Origin: AP-15 sp963762575 | GTDB lineage: Bacteria; Pseudomonadota; Alphaproteobacteria; ATCC43930; CGMCC-115725 | Reading direction: 5' to 3' | Assembly (NCBI GenBank): GCA_963762575.1 | Contig: CAVXLL010000001.1 | Location: 1,240,001-1,304,000, forward strand | DNA length: 64,000 nucleotides | Part shown: in pieces, positions 45,584-56,549 of the stretch | Numbering within the stretch: position 1 is the stretch's first letter | Layout of the letters: each line of letters begins with the position of its first letter | Made by a program: the position numbers and the translations under genes | The notes under the pieces: generated by a model | What the model was told of the DNA's origin: nothing | Database searches by the model: none | The model's input: the letters and a program-made list of their open reading frames with translations, nothing else

Positions 45584-46743
45584 TTGCGCGGAATGGTGAT
45601 CGCTGTCGTGCTCGTTCTCGCGGTAGCCGCGGGATGGGTGACTTGGCGGCTGATCGAACACTTCACCGCAGAGAAGCCCGTCGCCGCCGCCCCGCCGCCG
45701 GTACCGGTGACTGCGGCGGTGGCGACGAGCCGCGACGTGCCGGCGATCGTGCCGGCGCTGGGCACCGTTCAGTCGATCGACACGGTCAATGTGACGCCGC
45801 GGGTCAACGGCCGGATTGACGGCATTTATTTCAAGCAAGGCGATGAAGTTGCCGAGGGGCAAAAGCTCTTCCTGATCAATCCGCATCCCTATGAGGCAGC
45901 GCTCGAGCAGGCGCAAGGCCAGCTCGCCATGACGAAGCGACGCTGGCTGAGGCCAAGACCGATCTCTCCCGCTACGAGACGCTCTTAGCCGAGAATTCGA
46001 TCGCTAGGCAAACCGCCGAGGATCAGCGCTACCTGGTCAGCCAGGACGAGGGCACGGTCAAGCAGGACGAGGCCAACGTAGCCAATGCCGAGCTAAACCT
46101 TCGCTACTGTCACATCAACTCACCGATCACCGGACGCACCGGCGCACTGCAGGTCGATCTCGGCAATTACGTGCAAGCCGTGAGTGCGGAGGAATCCTCG
46201 TCGACCGTGGCCGGCGTGACGCCGCTGGTGACGATCACGCAAATGAAGCCGATTTATGTGAGTTTCAGCGTCCCGCAGACGCAGCTCGAAACGATCCGTG
46301 AGAATCAGGCCAAAGGCGCTCTGACGGTCGAAGCCTATTCGCAGGCCGGCCAGCTGCTCGCCGCCGGCAAGCTGAGCTTGATCAACAACGAGGTCAGCAC
46401 GACGACCGGCACGATCATGCTGGAAGCGACATTCCCCAACCGGCGCGAGATGCTGTGGCCCGACCAAATGGTGTCGGTGCAGCTTATCGAGTTCATCCGC
46501 AAGGATGTGATCACGGTTCCATCTCAGGCCATCTTGACCGGGCCCACCGGCTCCTATGTCTATGTGATCGGTCCCGGCGACAAGATGAGCCGCGTCGACG
46601 TTAGCGTGACGGCGACGCAGGATAAGATCGCGGTGATCGGCAAGGGTCTGCAAGCGGGCGAGCGGGTCGTCACCACAGGGCAATACCGGCTCGACAACGG
46701 CGTAATCGTGACCGTCGAGACGCCGAAGACCGCGGCGCAGTGA
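45584..46743 (+). CDS. RND efflux periplasmic adaptor (MdtA/HlyD family), one frameshift
   Basis: About 386 residues when corrected. N-terminal membrane anchor (MVIAVVLVLAVAAGWVTWRL), lipoyl/barrel-sandwich half SIDTVNVTPRVNGRIDGIYF, and KQGDEVAEGQKLFLINPHPY. The frame breaks near 45928: a missing base in ctcgccatgacg; restoring it gives QLAHDEATLAEAKTDLSRYE and the coiled-coil hairpin through ANAELNLRYCHINSPITGRT. The rest is normal and ends in VETPKTAAQ. It links the inner-membrane pump to an outer-membrane channel. The pump gene starts 7 bp downstream. Confidence 0.87.
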
Positions 46744-46750
46744 GCTCACG

Positions 46751-49700
46751 ATGAGCATATCGGAAACCTTCATTCGCCGGCCGATCGCGACCGCGCTGTT
46801 GATGGCGGCGCTGTTTGTGTTCGGCGTCATTAGCTACACGCTGCTGCCGGTCTCGGCGCTGCCGAATGTGGAGTTTCCGACGATCTCGGTGTCGGCGCAG
46901 CTGCCCGGCGCAAGCCCCGAGACGATGGCCGATACCGTAGCGACGCCGCTCGAGGGGGAGTTTACGGCGATCCCGGGCCTGTCGTTCATGTCCTCGACCA
47001 GCGGTACCGGCACGACCTCGATCACGCTGCAATTCGATCTCGACACCGACATCAGCGCCGACGCGCAGTTCGTGCAGACGGCCATCAATGAGGCCGGCGG
47101 GCTCTTACCAAAGAACCTGCCGACCCCGCCGACCTACCGTGAGACCAATCCCGCGGCGAGGCCGGTGCTGATCTATGCGGTTCACTCCGATGCGATGCCG
47201 CTCTATCAGGTCGACCAATACGCCAACGTCATGCTCGCCGAACAGCTGTCCACGGTAAACGGGGTCGGTCAGGTCATAATCGCGGGCCAGCAGCAACCGG
47301 CGGTCGCGATCGAAGTGGACCCGATGGCGCTTGCTTCGCGCGGCATCAGCCTGCCTCAGGTCGCTACGGCACTCTCGGACGCAACGCTTGATACGGCAAA
47401 GGGCAATCTTCAGGGGCCGAAAGCGAACTACCCACTGCAGACCAACGACCAGCTGATCGATGCCGCGCAATTCAAGAAAGTCATCGTCGCGTACAGCAAC
47501 GGCGCGCCGGTCGAGCTGAAGGACATCGCCAAGGTCATCAATTCCTCGGTCAACCCGCTCACCGGCAGCTGGTTCGGAACGACGCCGGCCGAGCTCTTGC
47601 TGATCGAGACGACCCCGGGGGCGAACACACTGCAGGTTGTCGACAGTATCCAGGCGAAACTGCCACGGTTATTGGGTTCGATCCCCCGCGCGGTGCATGT
47701 CGATCTGGTCTCCGACCGCTCGCTCAACATCCGCGCTTCGGTGTCGGATGTCGAGTTCACTCTGTTGCTGACCATCGGTCTGGTCGTCCTGGTGATCTTC
47801 CTCTTTCTGCGCAAGCTGTGGGCGACGATCATCCCGAGCATCACGCTGCCGCTGGTCATCGTCGCAACGTTCAGCGGCATGTATTTTCTCCACTACAGCG
47901 TCGACAACCTATCATTGATGGCGCTGACCATCGCTGTCGGTTTCCTTGTCGATGATGCGATCGTGATGATCGAGAACATCGTCCGCTATATAGAGGCGGG
48001 CGATCACCCGCTCGACGCCGCGCTAAAGGGCTCGGCGCAGATCGGCTCTACGATCGTCTCGATGACATTGTCGCTGATCGCGGTGTTCATCCCGCTCCTG
48101 TTCATGTCGGGGGTCGTGGGTCTGCTGTTCCACGAATTCGCGATGACGGTGGTGCTGACGTTGCTGTTTTCGGCGCTCGTGTCGCTTACCCTCACACCGA
48201 TGATGTGCGCGCAGTTTCTGACCCGCGAGAACGAGCCGGAAAGGCAGAAGCAAAGCTGGTTCGAGCGTGGCTTTGAGCGGGTGCGCAACGGGTATGACCG
48301 CGGTCTGCAATGGGCTTCCGCCACCGCTTGCTGATGTTGATACTGACGCTCGGGTTGATGGCGCTGACCGCGATCCTGTACGTATGGATACCAAAAGGAT
48401 TTCTGCCGGAGCAGGATGCCGGGTTCATCTTTTGCGCGGTCCAGGCGCGGCAGGACACCTCGTTCCCGGCGATGGCCAAGATCGAAAACCAGATCGCGCG
48501 CATCGTCATGCGCGACCCGGCGGTTTCGGGAGTGGTCGGCGTCGCTGGTTCGACCGGCCCCAATGCCAGCGAGAGCACAGCGCGCGTCTTCATCCAGCTG
48601 AAGCCTTCCGACGAGCGGCCGCCGGTGCAGCAGGTCATGGCGTGATTGCGGCCTCAGTTCAATGCGGTGATCGGCGCCAAGGTGTTCATGCAGGCCGGGC
48701 AGGACATCAATATCGGCGGACGGCTCGAACAGGCGCAATACCAGTATACCCTGACCGATACCAATACTACCGAGCTCGACCATTGGGCGCCGATCCTCGA
48801 AGCCGGCATGCAGAAGCTCAAGATCCTGACCGATGTCGCCTCTGATCTGCAGATCGCGGCACCAAATGTGTCAATCGAGGTCGACCGCAACACCGCCTCG
48901 CAGCTCGGCCTCTCGATGTCGGACATCGACACGACCCTCGAGGATGCGTTCGCCCAGGCGCAGGTCGCGACCATCTATTCGCCGAGCTATCAATCAAAAG
49001 TGATCTTGGAGGTCGAACCGAAATATCAGTCGTCCCCTGCAGCATTGGCGGACCTCTATGTGCAGAACAGCAGCGGGAGTGAGGTGCCGCTCTCGGCGGT
49101 GGCGCATTACGTCACGAAGGCCGAGCCGGTCACGATCAACTATCAGGGGCTGTTTCCCTCGGTGACATTGTCGTTAAACCTCGCGCCAGGCGCGGCGTTG
49201 AGCCAAGCCGTCACCGCGATCGACGCGCTGCGCACGAAACTCGGCGCGCCGGCAACCTTGTACGGCGCCTTCGAGGGTACTGCCCAGGCCTTCGAGCAGT
49301 CGATGGTCACAATCCCGTTGCTGATCGCCACCGCGGTCGCCGCGATTTACGTGATCATGGGGGTGCTGTACGAAAGCTTCATCCATCCGGTCACGATCCT
49401 CTCCTCACTGCCGCCGGCCGGGGTCGGGGCGTTGCTGATCCTGATGGCGTTCGGGTACGACCTGACCTTGATCGCGGTCATCGGCATCATTTTGTTGATG
49501 GGCATCGTCAAAAAGAACGCGATCATGATGATCGACTTCGCGATCGAGGCCGAGCGGATCGAAGGCAAGTCACCGGTCGAGGCGATCCACCAGGCCTGCC
49601 TGTTGCGCTTCCGGCCGATCTTAATGACAACGTTTTGTGCCTTGATAGCCGGTTTGCCGCTGGCGCTCGAGAGCGGCGCGGGGTCGGAACTGCGCCGTCC

Positions 49701-49854
49701 GCTCGGCGTCGCGATCGTCGGCGGGTTGCTGGTGTCGCAATGGCTGACGCTCTATACGACCCCGGTCATCTATCTCTACCTAGACGAGCTCGGCGAACGG
49801 CTGCAACGCGCCGGTGTGCGGGTCGGGCGCCGCAAACGACCGCGACCGTCGTGA
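46751..49854 (+). CDS. RND multidrug efflux pump (MdtB/C, HAE1 family), frameshift and in-frame stop
   Basis: About 1034 residues, the normal RND length. Starts MSISETFIRRPIATALLMAA. The proton-relay aspartate pair is in GFLVDDAIVMIENIVRYIEA. The frame shifts near 48300-48310 (GYDRGLQWA to FRHRLLMLILTLGLM). A TGA at 48643-48645 interrupts QQVMA/LRPQFNAVIG, where arginine (CGA) is likely ancestral. The remainder is complete to the cytoplasmic tail RVGRRKRPRPS, with GIVKKNAIMMIDFAIEAERI in the second repeat. Proton-driven efflux of drugs or solvents. One indel plus one stop suggests a disabled pump, unless both are errors. No outer-membrane factor gene follows. Confidence 0.85.
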
Positions 49855-49858
49855 TCGC

Positions 49859-51589
49859 CTACTCCGCCGCTTCTCGGCGGTCTTTGGACTGGGCGCCCGG
49901 CGCGGCCGCGTCTCCGCGTCGCAGCGATGCTTCTCCCGCCGGCGCTCCCGCATAGGTTTGCGGGCCGCGCAGCAGCGAGGCAACGGCAGCGATCAGTGAC
50001 ATTCCGGCAGCGATGTAAAAGGCGAGGCGCAGGCCGGCCATCAGCGGCGGCCCGATCAGCTGCGGAAAGAACTCGCGGCCGAGGATATGCGCCCTGGTGG
50101 CCGCCGGCAGTGTCGCCAGCAGCGCCGGCGGCAACATGTGCGCCATCGGATTATAGCCGAGAAACGCGGCGAACAGCGCTGCCGTCGGCGGCAGCTCGGC
50201 GACCTGCGCTGCGGCCTGCGGGCCCACTCCGGCCGCGGCGAGGCCGTTCATCAGCGCGGGTGGCAATGTGCTCGCCAAGGTCAGAATGATCACCGTGAAG
50301 AACAGGATCATCGACAGCACCATGCCCGAATTCCACAACGTCGCACGCATGCCCGAGGCGACGCCGCGTTCGGCCGCCGGCACCGAGCTCATGATCGAAC
50401 TGGTGTTGGGTGACAAGAACAGCCCCATGCCGAAGCCGAGCGTGAACAGGGTCGCAGCAAACGGCAGATAAGCAAAATCGGCGTTGAGCTGCGCCAAAAG
50501 GACGAAGCCCGCGGTGGTCAGCAGCATGCCGGCCGTGGCGAATAGCCGCGCGCCGAAGCGGTCCGACAGATAACCGGACAGCGGGCCGATCAGATAGCCG
50601 AGCATCATCGGCAGCATGTAGATCCCGGCCCATAACGGCGTCACTTGGAAGGCGTAACCATGCAGCGGCAACCACACCCCTTGCAGCCAGATGACGAGCA
50701 GGAATTGCACGCCGCCGCACGCGATGCCGGCGAGCCATCCGGCGATGTTCCCGGCGGCGAAGGCGCGAATGCGGAACAGCGCGAACCGGAACATCGGGTT
50801 GCGGACCTTGGTCTCGGAATAGGCGAAGGCAATGAGCAACGCCGCGCCGAGCGCAAGGCCGGCGATCACCCATGGGTTGCGCCAGCCGGTCAACGCCCGC
50901 CCGTATGGCAACAGTCCATAGGTAAGCGCGACCAGCAATACCGTCAGGCCGAGCCCGAATGTAATGTTGCCCAGCGGGTCGAGCTTTTCGCCATAGCGTG
51001 GTCGCGCGCTTTCCGGTAGGCGAAAGTACGCCCACAGCGTCCCGGCAATGCCGAACGGCACGCTGACGGCAAAGACGATCCGCCAGTGGATGACCGCGAG
51101 GACGCCGCCCAGGATCAACCCCGCCACCGACCCGCAAACCCGCGCGAGCTGGTTCGTACCGAGGGCGACGCCGCGACGTTCCGGCGGAAACAGATCGGTC
51201 AGGATGGCGGCGCTGTTGGCGAACAAGAATGCCCCGCCGATCCCCTGGACGACACGGAAGCCGATGATTTCGAGCGCCCCTGCCGCGCCGCTGCTCCAGG
51301 TCAGGGTCAGAGCCACAGAAGCCAGTGTGAAGACTGCGAAGCCGAGCGTGTACATGCGCACCCGGCCGAAAATGTCCGAGGCGCGGCCGACCGTCACGAG
51401 CAGCGTCGTCGTGACGACGTTATAGCCCATCAAGATCCACAGCAGGAGGCTCGTATTGGCGGGAGTCAGCGGATCGACGCCGAGAGCTCGGAAGATTGCC
51501 GGCAGCGCGACCAGCACAATGCTGGTGTTGATGCCGGCCATGAATACGCCGAGCGTCGTGTTGGTCAGGGCCGTCGATTGCGGTTTCAT
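49859..51589 (-). CDS. MFS drug exporter, DHA2 family (EmrB/QacA-like, 14 helices)
   Basis: 576 residues. Starts LTNTTLGVFMAGINTSIVLV with the antiporter motif region. GRASDIFGRVRMYTLGFAVF is the helix 2-3 loop motif. RVVQGIGGAFLFANSAAIL is motif C-like. About 14 membrane segments. Its stop lies 4 bp from the RND stop, in convergent orientation. No adaptor (EmrA) gene is adjacent. Probable export of toxic compounds. No frame problems. Confidence 0.9.
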   Translation of the reverse strand: MKPQSTALTNTTLGVFMAGINTSIVLVALPAIFRALGVDPLTPANTSLLLWILMGYNVVTTTLLVTVGRASDIFGRVRMYTLGFAVFTLASVALTLTWSSGAAGALEIIGFRVVQGIGGAFLFANSAAILTDLFPPERRGVALGTNQLARVCGSVAGLILGGVLAVIHWRIVFAVSVPFGIAGTLWAYFRLPESARPRYGEKLDPLGNITFGLGLTVLLVALTYGLLPYGRALTGWRNPWVIAGLALGAALLIAFAYSETKVRNPMFRFALFRIRAFAAGNIAGWLAGIACGGVQFLLVIWLQGVWLPLHGYAFQVTPLWAGIYMLPMMLGYLIGPLSGYLSDRFGARLFATAGMLLTTAGFVLLAQLNADFAYLPFAATLFTLGFGMGLFLSPNTSSIMSSVPAAERGVASGMRATLWNSGMVLSMILFFTVIILTLASTLPPALMNGLAAAGVGPQAAAQVAELPPTAALFAAFLGYNPMAHMLPPALLATLPAATRAHILGREFFPQLIGPPLMAGLRLAFYIAAGMSLIAAVASLLRGPQTYAGAPAGEASLRRGDAAAPGAQSKDRREAAE

Positions 51590-51815
51590 CAGCGCGTGAT
51601 CAGCTCATCGTGTCGCCACCCCCCGTTCCGTATGTCAACGTATGCCGAGCATGCGCCGATCCAAACGGCGGCCAATAACTAAGATTTACCCGGATTTACT
51701 GGACTTCACTGGGTCCTGGTGGCGGCGGGCATATGTCCATTGTAGACGGGCAGTGGGCGATTTGCCGCGACGGATGTGAGGTTTGTGCTTCGGCTTGCTA
51801 AGGAGAACACAACGA
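51590..51815. other. Intergenic region upstream of a short ORF and lipoprotein
   Basis: About 225 bases with no recognised gene; it should carry promoters for the divergent MFS gene and the lipoprotein unit. Confidence 0.35.
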
Positions 51816-51932
51816 ATGTACGACCCCTGCAATCCACTTGCTGCGAACATTCGCGTAAAGGCGCCGAGCTGGTGGACGGGCGGGAACCGACGCCGAGGCT
51901 GCCATTATTGCGCGCTTATTTCTTGGCAATGA
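51816..51932 (+). CDS. 38-codon ORF coupled to a lipoprotein gene
   Basis: ATG 51816 with aaggag 10 bases upstream, encoding MYDPCNPLAANIRVKAPSWW and an Arg/Cys-rich tail (RRRGCHYCALISWQ). Its TGA at 51930-51932 overlaps the lipoprotein ATG (ATGA). I recognise no family. Either a coupled leader ORF or a chance frame; the ribosome site and overlap favour translation. Confidence 0.35.
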   Translation: MYDPCNPLAANIRVKAPSWWTGGNRRRGCHYCALISWQ

Positions 51933-52153
51933 TCCTCGCTGCCGGAGCGCTCTCGCTGGCCGGCTGCGGGACCACCCCCGCGTGTCGTGCCGGAAGCACG
52001 GGACTGGCCGGTGCCGCCGGAGGCGCGGCACTGGGCGCGATTGGCGGCAATGCCGGGCTGGGTGCACTGGTTGGCGGCCTGACTGGTGCCGCGGCAGGGG
52101 GTCTGACTTCGCCAAACCAGGTTTACGCCGGTCCGTCGCCGCTCTGCTACTAA
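51929..52153 (+). CDS. Small glycine-zipper lipoprotein
   Basis: 74 residues. MILAAGALSLAGCGTTP is a lipoprotein signal with lipobox LAGC (cysteine about residue 13). The mature part alternates glycine and alanine (STGLAGAAGGAALGAIGG, NAGLGALVGGLTGAAAGGL), the glycine-zipper type of small membrane-inserting lipoproteins. The frame extends upstream to 51776, but the signal peptide fixes the start here, where the preceding short ORF's stop overlaps. Envelope role likely; no specific function is assignable. Confidence 0.65.
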   Translation: MILAAGALSLAGCGTTPACRAGSTGLAGAAGGAALGAIGGNAGLGALVGGLTGAAAGGLTSPNQVYAGPSPLCY

Positions 52154-52457
52154 CTGGGACGACCAGCCTGGCCCGGTTGTCCTCCGAGGGGCAATTGGCC
52201 ATGAATTAGCGATCGTTGCCGCTTCCTTGGCGGTCGTGGCGCACTCGCCTTCGACCGACGAACCTTGGCATGACACACCATGAACATATATGAGAGGCCC
52301 CTCGTGCAGCGAGCCTCGCCTGTGCCTGAAGCCGTCACTCAGCCGCCTCACCGCTCCTGTTATTCCCTGTTTTCCACACCGGGAATTTAAGGAAATCAAT
52401 GGCTTGCTCCTGATCTCTCTTTGCCTCTCGCGCGCGAGCGCCTCGGGGAGGGGAAGC
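52154..52457. other. Intergenic region with a hydrolase fragment and a CTGTT-type element
   Basis: About 300 bases. 52169-52221 resembles part of the hydrolase gene at 52841-52892. 52355-52395 contains ctgttattccctgttttcc and accgggaatttaagg, similar to words near 25525-25590. No intact gene. Confidence 0.45.
52169..52221 (-). repeat. Short internal fragment of the alpha/beta hydrolase gene
   Basis: tcctccgaggggcaattggc and tagcgatcg match ccctccgaggggcgattggc and tagcgatcg inside the hydrolase at 52841-52892, about 80-85% by eye over 50 bp, same orientation. Suggests an old partial duplication downstream of the hydrolase 3' end. Confidence 0.5.
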
Positions 52458-53312
52458 TCAGTAGCCGCGCAGGAAGGCGAGGACTTGCGCGGTCCATTCG
52501 GCCGGCTTCTCGAAGGGCGGCCAGTGACCGCAGTTGTTGAGCAGCACGAGGCGCGAGTCGGCGATGTGGTTGAGGATCGCGATGCTGACCTCGAACGGCA
52601 CCATCCGGTCGTACCGCCCGTGGATCAAGAGGACGGGCGCCTGGATGCCGGTGAGATCTTCTGTGTAGTCGTGCGGCAGGCTCACCGATTGCCGGCGCGC
52701 TTCGATGAACTCGGGGGACCAGGTGTGCGCGCGGTGGATGTAGTCCACCAGCTCGTCGGTCACCAGGCTCTCGTCGTCGATGTGCACCCGCAGGTAATGC
52801 CGGATATTCTCTCGGCTCGGGTCGTCGAAGGCGTGGCGGGTGGCGCGGCTTCCCTCCGAGGGGCGATTGGCCATCAGGTAGCGATCGCCGCCGGTGCCGA
52901 TATGCGAGCCGCCCATCACGAATTTGCCGACCCGCTCGGGGTAAATAATGGCGGCCACCATCGCCGACTGCCCACCCTGCGAATTACCGACCCAGTACGC
53001 CCGTTGGATGCCGAGGGCGTCGAGCAAGGCGACCGCGGTCCGCGCCTGCACCGCATGCACCCCCTCGCGATAGACGATGGGGCCGGTCTTGCTGAAGTTT
53101 GGCAGGTCCATCAGGATGCAGCGGAAGTGCTGCGAAATCGCGCCGACCGTCTTGTGAAACGTGATCCACGCGGTGGTGCCGGGACCGTAGGAGTGGAGGA
53201 GCAGCACCGGCTCGCCCTCGCCCAAATCGTGGTAATGCACATTCATGCCGCCGGCCATGATGGTCTTGGCTGTGCCCGCCTCGGTGAGGGCGTTCGACGC
53301 GATAAATGGCAT
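52458..53312 (-). CDS. Alpha/beta hydrolase, meta-cleavage product (C-C) hydrolase-like
   Basis: 284 residues. Oxyanion region VLLLHSYGPGTTAW, nucleophile serine in AYWVGNSQGGQSAMVAA, acid aspartate in VLLIHGRYDRMVPFEV, and histidine in NNCGHWPPFEKPAEW. This pattern is that of MhpC/BphD-type hydrolases, which split ring-fission products of aromatic breakdown. The start MPFIASNALTEAGTAKTIMA is at 53312 with ggaggaa before it. It is divergent from a VOC-domain gene that could be an extradiol dioxygenase or lyase in the same pathway. Confidence 0.87.
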   Translation of the reverse strand: MPFIASNALTEAGTAKTIMAGGMNVHYHDLGEGEPVLLLHSYGPGTTAWITFHKTVGAISQHFRCILMDLPNFSKTGPIVYREGVHAVQARTAVALLDALGIQRAYWVGNSQGGQSAMVAAIIYPERVGKFVMGGSHIGTGGDRYLMANRPSEGSRATRHAFDDPSRENIRHYLRVHIDDESLVTDELVDYIHRAHTWSPEFIEARRQSVSLPHDYTEDLTGIQAPVLLIHGRYDRMVPFEVSIAILNHIADSRLVLLNNCGHWPPFEKPAEWTAQVLAFLRGY

Positions 53313-53421
53313 GTCTTCCTCCTTCTTGGCCGCCTCGCGGGAACCTCTACTTGTCGAGTCAGACGCATAGATCAGGTAAGCCGGCCTATTCGATCAGGGT
53401 ATCTGCATGAGGAGAGGTTAG

Positions 53422-53832
53422 ATGGTTGCGATCAAGGCTGTCGCTCATTTCAGCATTCCCGTAAGCGACGTGGCGGGAAGCACGCGGTTTTACACGGAGG
53501 TCGTCGGCTGCAGGCATCTGTCGACAGTGCCAGGTGGGCACATGGCTTTCCTCGATGCTGCCGGGACCTGCCTCATCCTGGTGAGGCGTGACCCGCCGAT
53601 AAATCCGGTGCTGGACGATCACGGGGGTGTGCATCATTCCTTCGCCATCGCGCACGACGACTACCAGGCTGCGCTCGACCATTTACGCGCTCATGACGTC
53701 CAGATCACGTTCGAGGAAGACCGGCAGGGCGGCGTGCTCAATGGCCCGCGCGCCTATTTTCACGATCCCGACGGCACGGTGTTGGAATTCATCGATCTGA
53801 CGAGCTACGCCGGCGGCTCATCGATCCGATAG
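53422..53832 (+). CDS. VOC-superfamily protein (glyoxalase/dioxygenase fold)
   Basis: 136 residues. Metal ligands as in glyoxalase I: His in AVAHFSIPVSDVAGS, His in GGVHHSFAIAHDD, Glu in DPDGTVLEFIDLTS. A gaggag precedes ATG 53422. A single-domain VOC protein may be a lyase, isomerase or extradiol-type dioxygenase; the neighbour hydrolase suggests aromatic catabolism. Its end overlaps the remnant amidohydrolase on the other strand by about 28 bp. Confidence 0.85.
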   Translation: MVAIKAVAHFSIPVSDVAGSTRFYTEVVGCRHLSTVPGGHMAFLDAAGTCLILVRRDPPINPVLDDHGGVHHSFAIAHDDYQAALDHLRAHDVQITFEEDRQGGVLNGPRAYFHDPDGTVLEFIDLTSYAGGSSIR

Positions 53833-55500
53833 GCGCGAACCGCCGTGTCGTGAAACAGGGCGGCGCGCTCGGAGCCCGAGTAGCTCTTCGAGAACCGTTT
53901 GAAGGCGTTGAACAGGACGTGATGGGAGAATGAACCTAAATCCGGCAGTTAGCCTTGGATCATCGGCTGGATTTTGTGGCTCCTCACAACCATAGAGAGA
54001 GTTCAGGCCTGAGCAAGGCGGCGGGTCGAGTTGACGGCCCTTCAGATCACGCTTGAGGGCGTCGCTGAGGATGCGATGCCAGCGCTGCACCGGGTCCAAC
54101 TGCTCCGCAGTTTGCCGCAATTGCGCCAGGAAGCCGGCGATCCGCAGGTCGGCTCGCCGGGCTTTGTGGGGTTCGCCGTGCGTGCTGGTGATGGTCAGCG
54201 TCACTTGCCCGGCATGCTGGGTGTGCCGGGCGATCGCCTGCATCAGCAAGGGACGGCTGGTGATTGCCTCGGGTCGATGGTCGGGATCGGCCAGACGGAC
54301 GAACAAGCTCCACCAATTGAAGATCAGCGCAACGCTGCCGGCGAGCAGTCGGCAGCGCTTCAGGTCCTGCGTCGTAAAGCCGCCCCAGCCCCCCTGGTTC
54401 TTCAGCTCATCGAAGGTGTTCTCACAATCGCCCCGATCGCGGTACAGTTGGCCCAGCGTGAGGATCGCGTCATCCAGCGAGGTCACCAACCCAGCGTATT
54501 CCCCCACCTCCCGATCGGGCCCGACCTCGGCAAAGCCGAGCAGCGGCTGCTCCGGCTGGGTGCGGTCGACAAGCACCAGCGGTCGATCGAGCTTGCGACC
54601 CACGGGTCCGGCCTTTGGCCGGCCCGAGGACAGGCTGCGCAGGACGACACGGCGTTGCCGGCTCCAGCCGACCAGTCGCAATGTGGTTTCCTTGCCCGGC
54701 CAGCCATGTCCGGCTGTCGTCCAGTCGCGCTCGGCCATCATCTTCACCAGCGCCCGCTTGACGTTTGCCGTCATGCGCCGGCGAAACAGATAGGCCAAGC
54801 CCCTCCGGCTCGGCACGCGACATCACCGGTTCGACGCCCCCGGCGACGTCGCCGCGCAGCACAGCCGGCCAGCGGCTGCGCCCCAGGCGATGCAGCAGCG
54901 ACCACAGTCCGGCCTGACCATGCTTGGGCGTGTGTTCGTCGCCCGGCTGCACCCCTGCTTTCGCAGGGGCAGGCTATCGACCCCCAGCACCAGCCGCAGG
55001 TTCGCCATCAGGTAGGTGTGGTAGCAGTGCGAGGGTCGCCCCGGCTTCTGCGGGTGGTAGCCCACCATCGCTCCTTCCTGCTGGCCATACAGCGGCTTGA
55101 TCGTGCTGTCGATGTCCAGGACCCACGGCTCGCTCAGCAGCGGCGAGGCGCAATAGTCGAGATGCGCCTGCAGCCACGCCAGACCGGCCGCTTCGTCGAT
55201 CTTCGCCAGACCGCGACGCACTGCGTCCTCGCTCACCACCTTCTTCATGCCCAGCAGCCGCGGGTTCACCGCGTCGCAGCGCCGCGCCGTGATATGGGCG
55301 TAGCGATAATGGCCCGACAAAATCGACAACAACACGGTTCCCAGCAGATCGTGCTTGGAGGGGGCGTTCGGGCTGCTGAAGCTCAGCGGACAATCCACCA
55401 CCCAGCCGGCGAACAGTCCAGCCTGCTTCAGATACTCAACGAAGAACGGCAACTGGCCCAGTGAGGTGGACCCCGTTTGTGAGACAGCCAGAGCCGCTTC

Positions 55501-56529
55501 TTAAGGTGTAGCCCCGCCGGTTTCGATGTCGGCTCCGATCATTGTCGGTGCAGTGGCTGGTGCAACGCCTCTGCTTTTTGCATGATCAACATCAATCGTT
55601 GTGTTGACGGTGGTGCCTGTGGGTATGTGGGCGAAGGTGAGCATTTCCCCGCCTTCCGAGCTCGCTCGGGAAGCGGGGGAAGCGCAGCCGGTCGGCAACG
55701 CCGATCGTCCACATATCCACAGGCCTTCCTGGTAAATTTGCCGCGGCGTGCAATAGCCGAGGCTCTGGTGTTGGCGCTCGGTGTTGTAAAAATCCAGCCA
55801 GGTGCCAATGCCGGCCTTGGCTTCGGCGACTGTCGCATAAGCATGGAGACAGACCTCCTCATATTTGAGACTGCGCCACAGCCGCTCGACGAAGATATTG
55901 TCCATGCACCGGCCCTTGCCGTCCATGCTGATTGTGACGCCATGCTGCTTCAGGGTGCCGGTAAAATCGTCACTGGTGAACTGGCTGCCTTGGTCGGTAT
56001 TGAAGATTTCCGGTCGGCCATAGCGCGAGAGCGCTTCCTCGAGCGCCTCGACACAAAAATCGGCGTCGAGCGCGTTGGAGAGGCGCCAGGCCAGCACCGC
56101 GCGGCTCACCCAGTCCATGATCACCACCAGGTAGAGAAAGCCCTTGGCCATCGGGATGTAGGTAATGTCGGAGCACCAGACCTGATTGACCCGGTCGATC
56201 GCCAGCCCGCGCAGCAGGTACGGATAGATCTTGTGCGCCGTTGCCGGCTTGCTGGTATTCGGGCGCTGGTAGATCGCTGCCAGTCCCAGCAGCCGCATCA
56301 GGCGCTGCACCCGCTTGCGGTTGACGTGACGGCCTTGGCTTGCCAGCCACGCCGCCATCCGGCGCGAGCCGTAATAGGGCCGGGCCAGATAGTGCCGATC
56401 GATCAGCGCCATAATCGCAAGATCTTCCGCGCTGACCTCGGCGGGCTTGCGGTACACTGACGAGCGGGGCAGCACCAGCAACCGGCATTGCTGGGATATT
56501 GGCAGCGCGGGGTTGATGCGCTCGACCAT
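55501..56529 (-). CDS. IS3-family transposase orfB (rve integrase core)
   Basis: 342 residues. DDE core: aspartate in VNQVWCSDITYIPMAKGFLY, aspartate in IFNTDQGSQFTSDDFTG, glutamate in NIFVERLWRSLKYEEV. HTH_21-like front (ARPYYGSRRMAAWLASQGR). Expressed with orfA by a -1 frameshift in this family. It has a 60-residue C-terminal tail (after YQEGLWICGRS) that is not part of the core domain. Confidence 0.92.
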   Translation of the reverse strand: MVERINPALPISQQCRLLVLPRSSVYRKPAEVSAEDLAIMALIDRHYLARPYYGSRRMAAWLASQGRHVNRKRVQRLMRLLGLAAIYQRPNTSKPATAHKIYPYLLRGLAIDRVNQVWCSDITYIPMAKGFLYLVVIMDWVSRAVLAWRLSNALDADFCVEALEEALSRYGRPEIFNTDQGSQFTSDDFTGTLKQHGVTISMDGKGRCMDNIFVERLWRSLKYEEVCLHAYATVAEAKAGIGTWLDFYNTERQHQSLGYCTPRQIYQEGLWICGRSALPTGCASPASRASSEGGEMLTFAHIPTGTTVNTTIDVDHAKSRGVAPATAPTMIGADIETGGATP

Positions 56530-56549
56530 CGCGCGCCGTTCCGCCCGGC

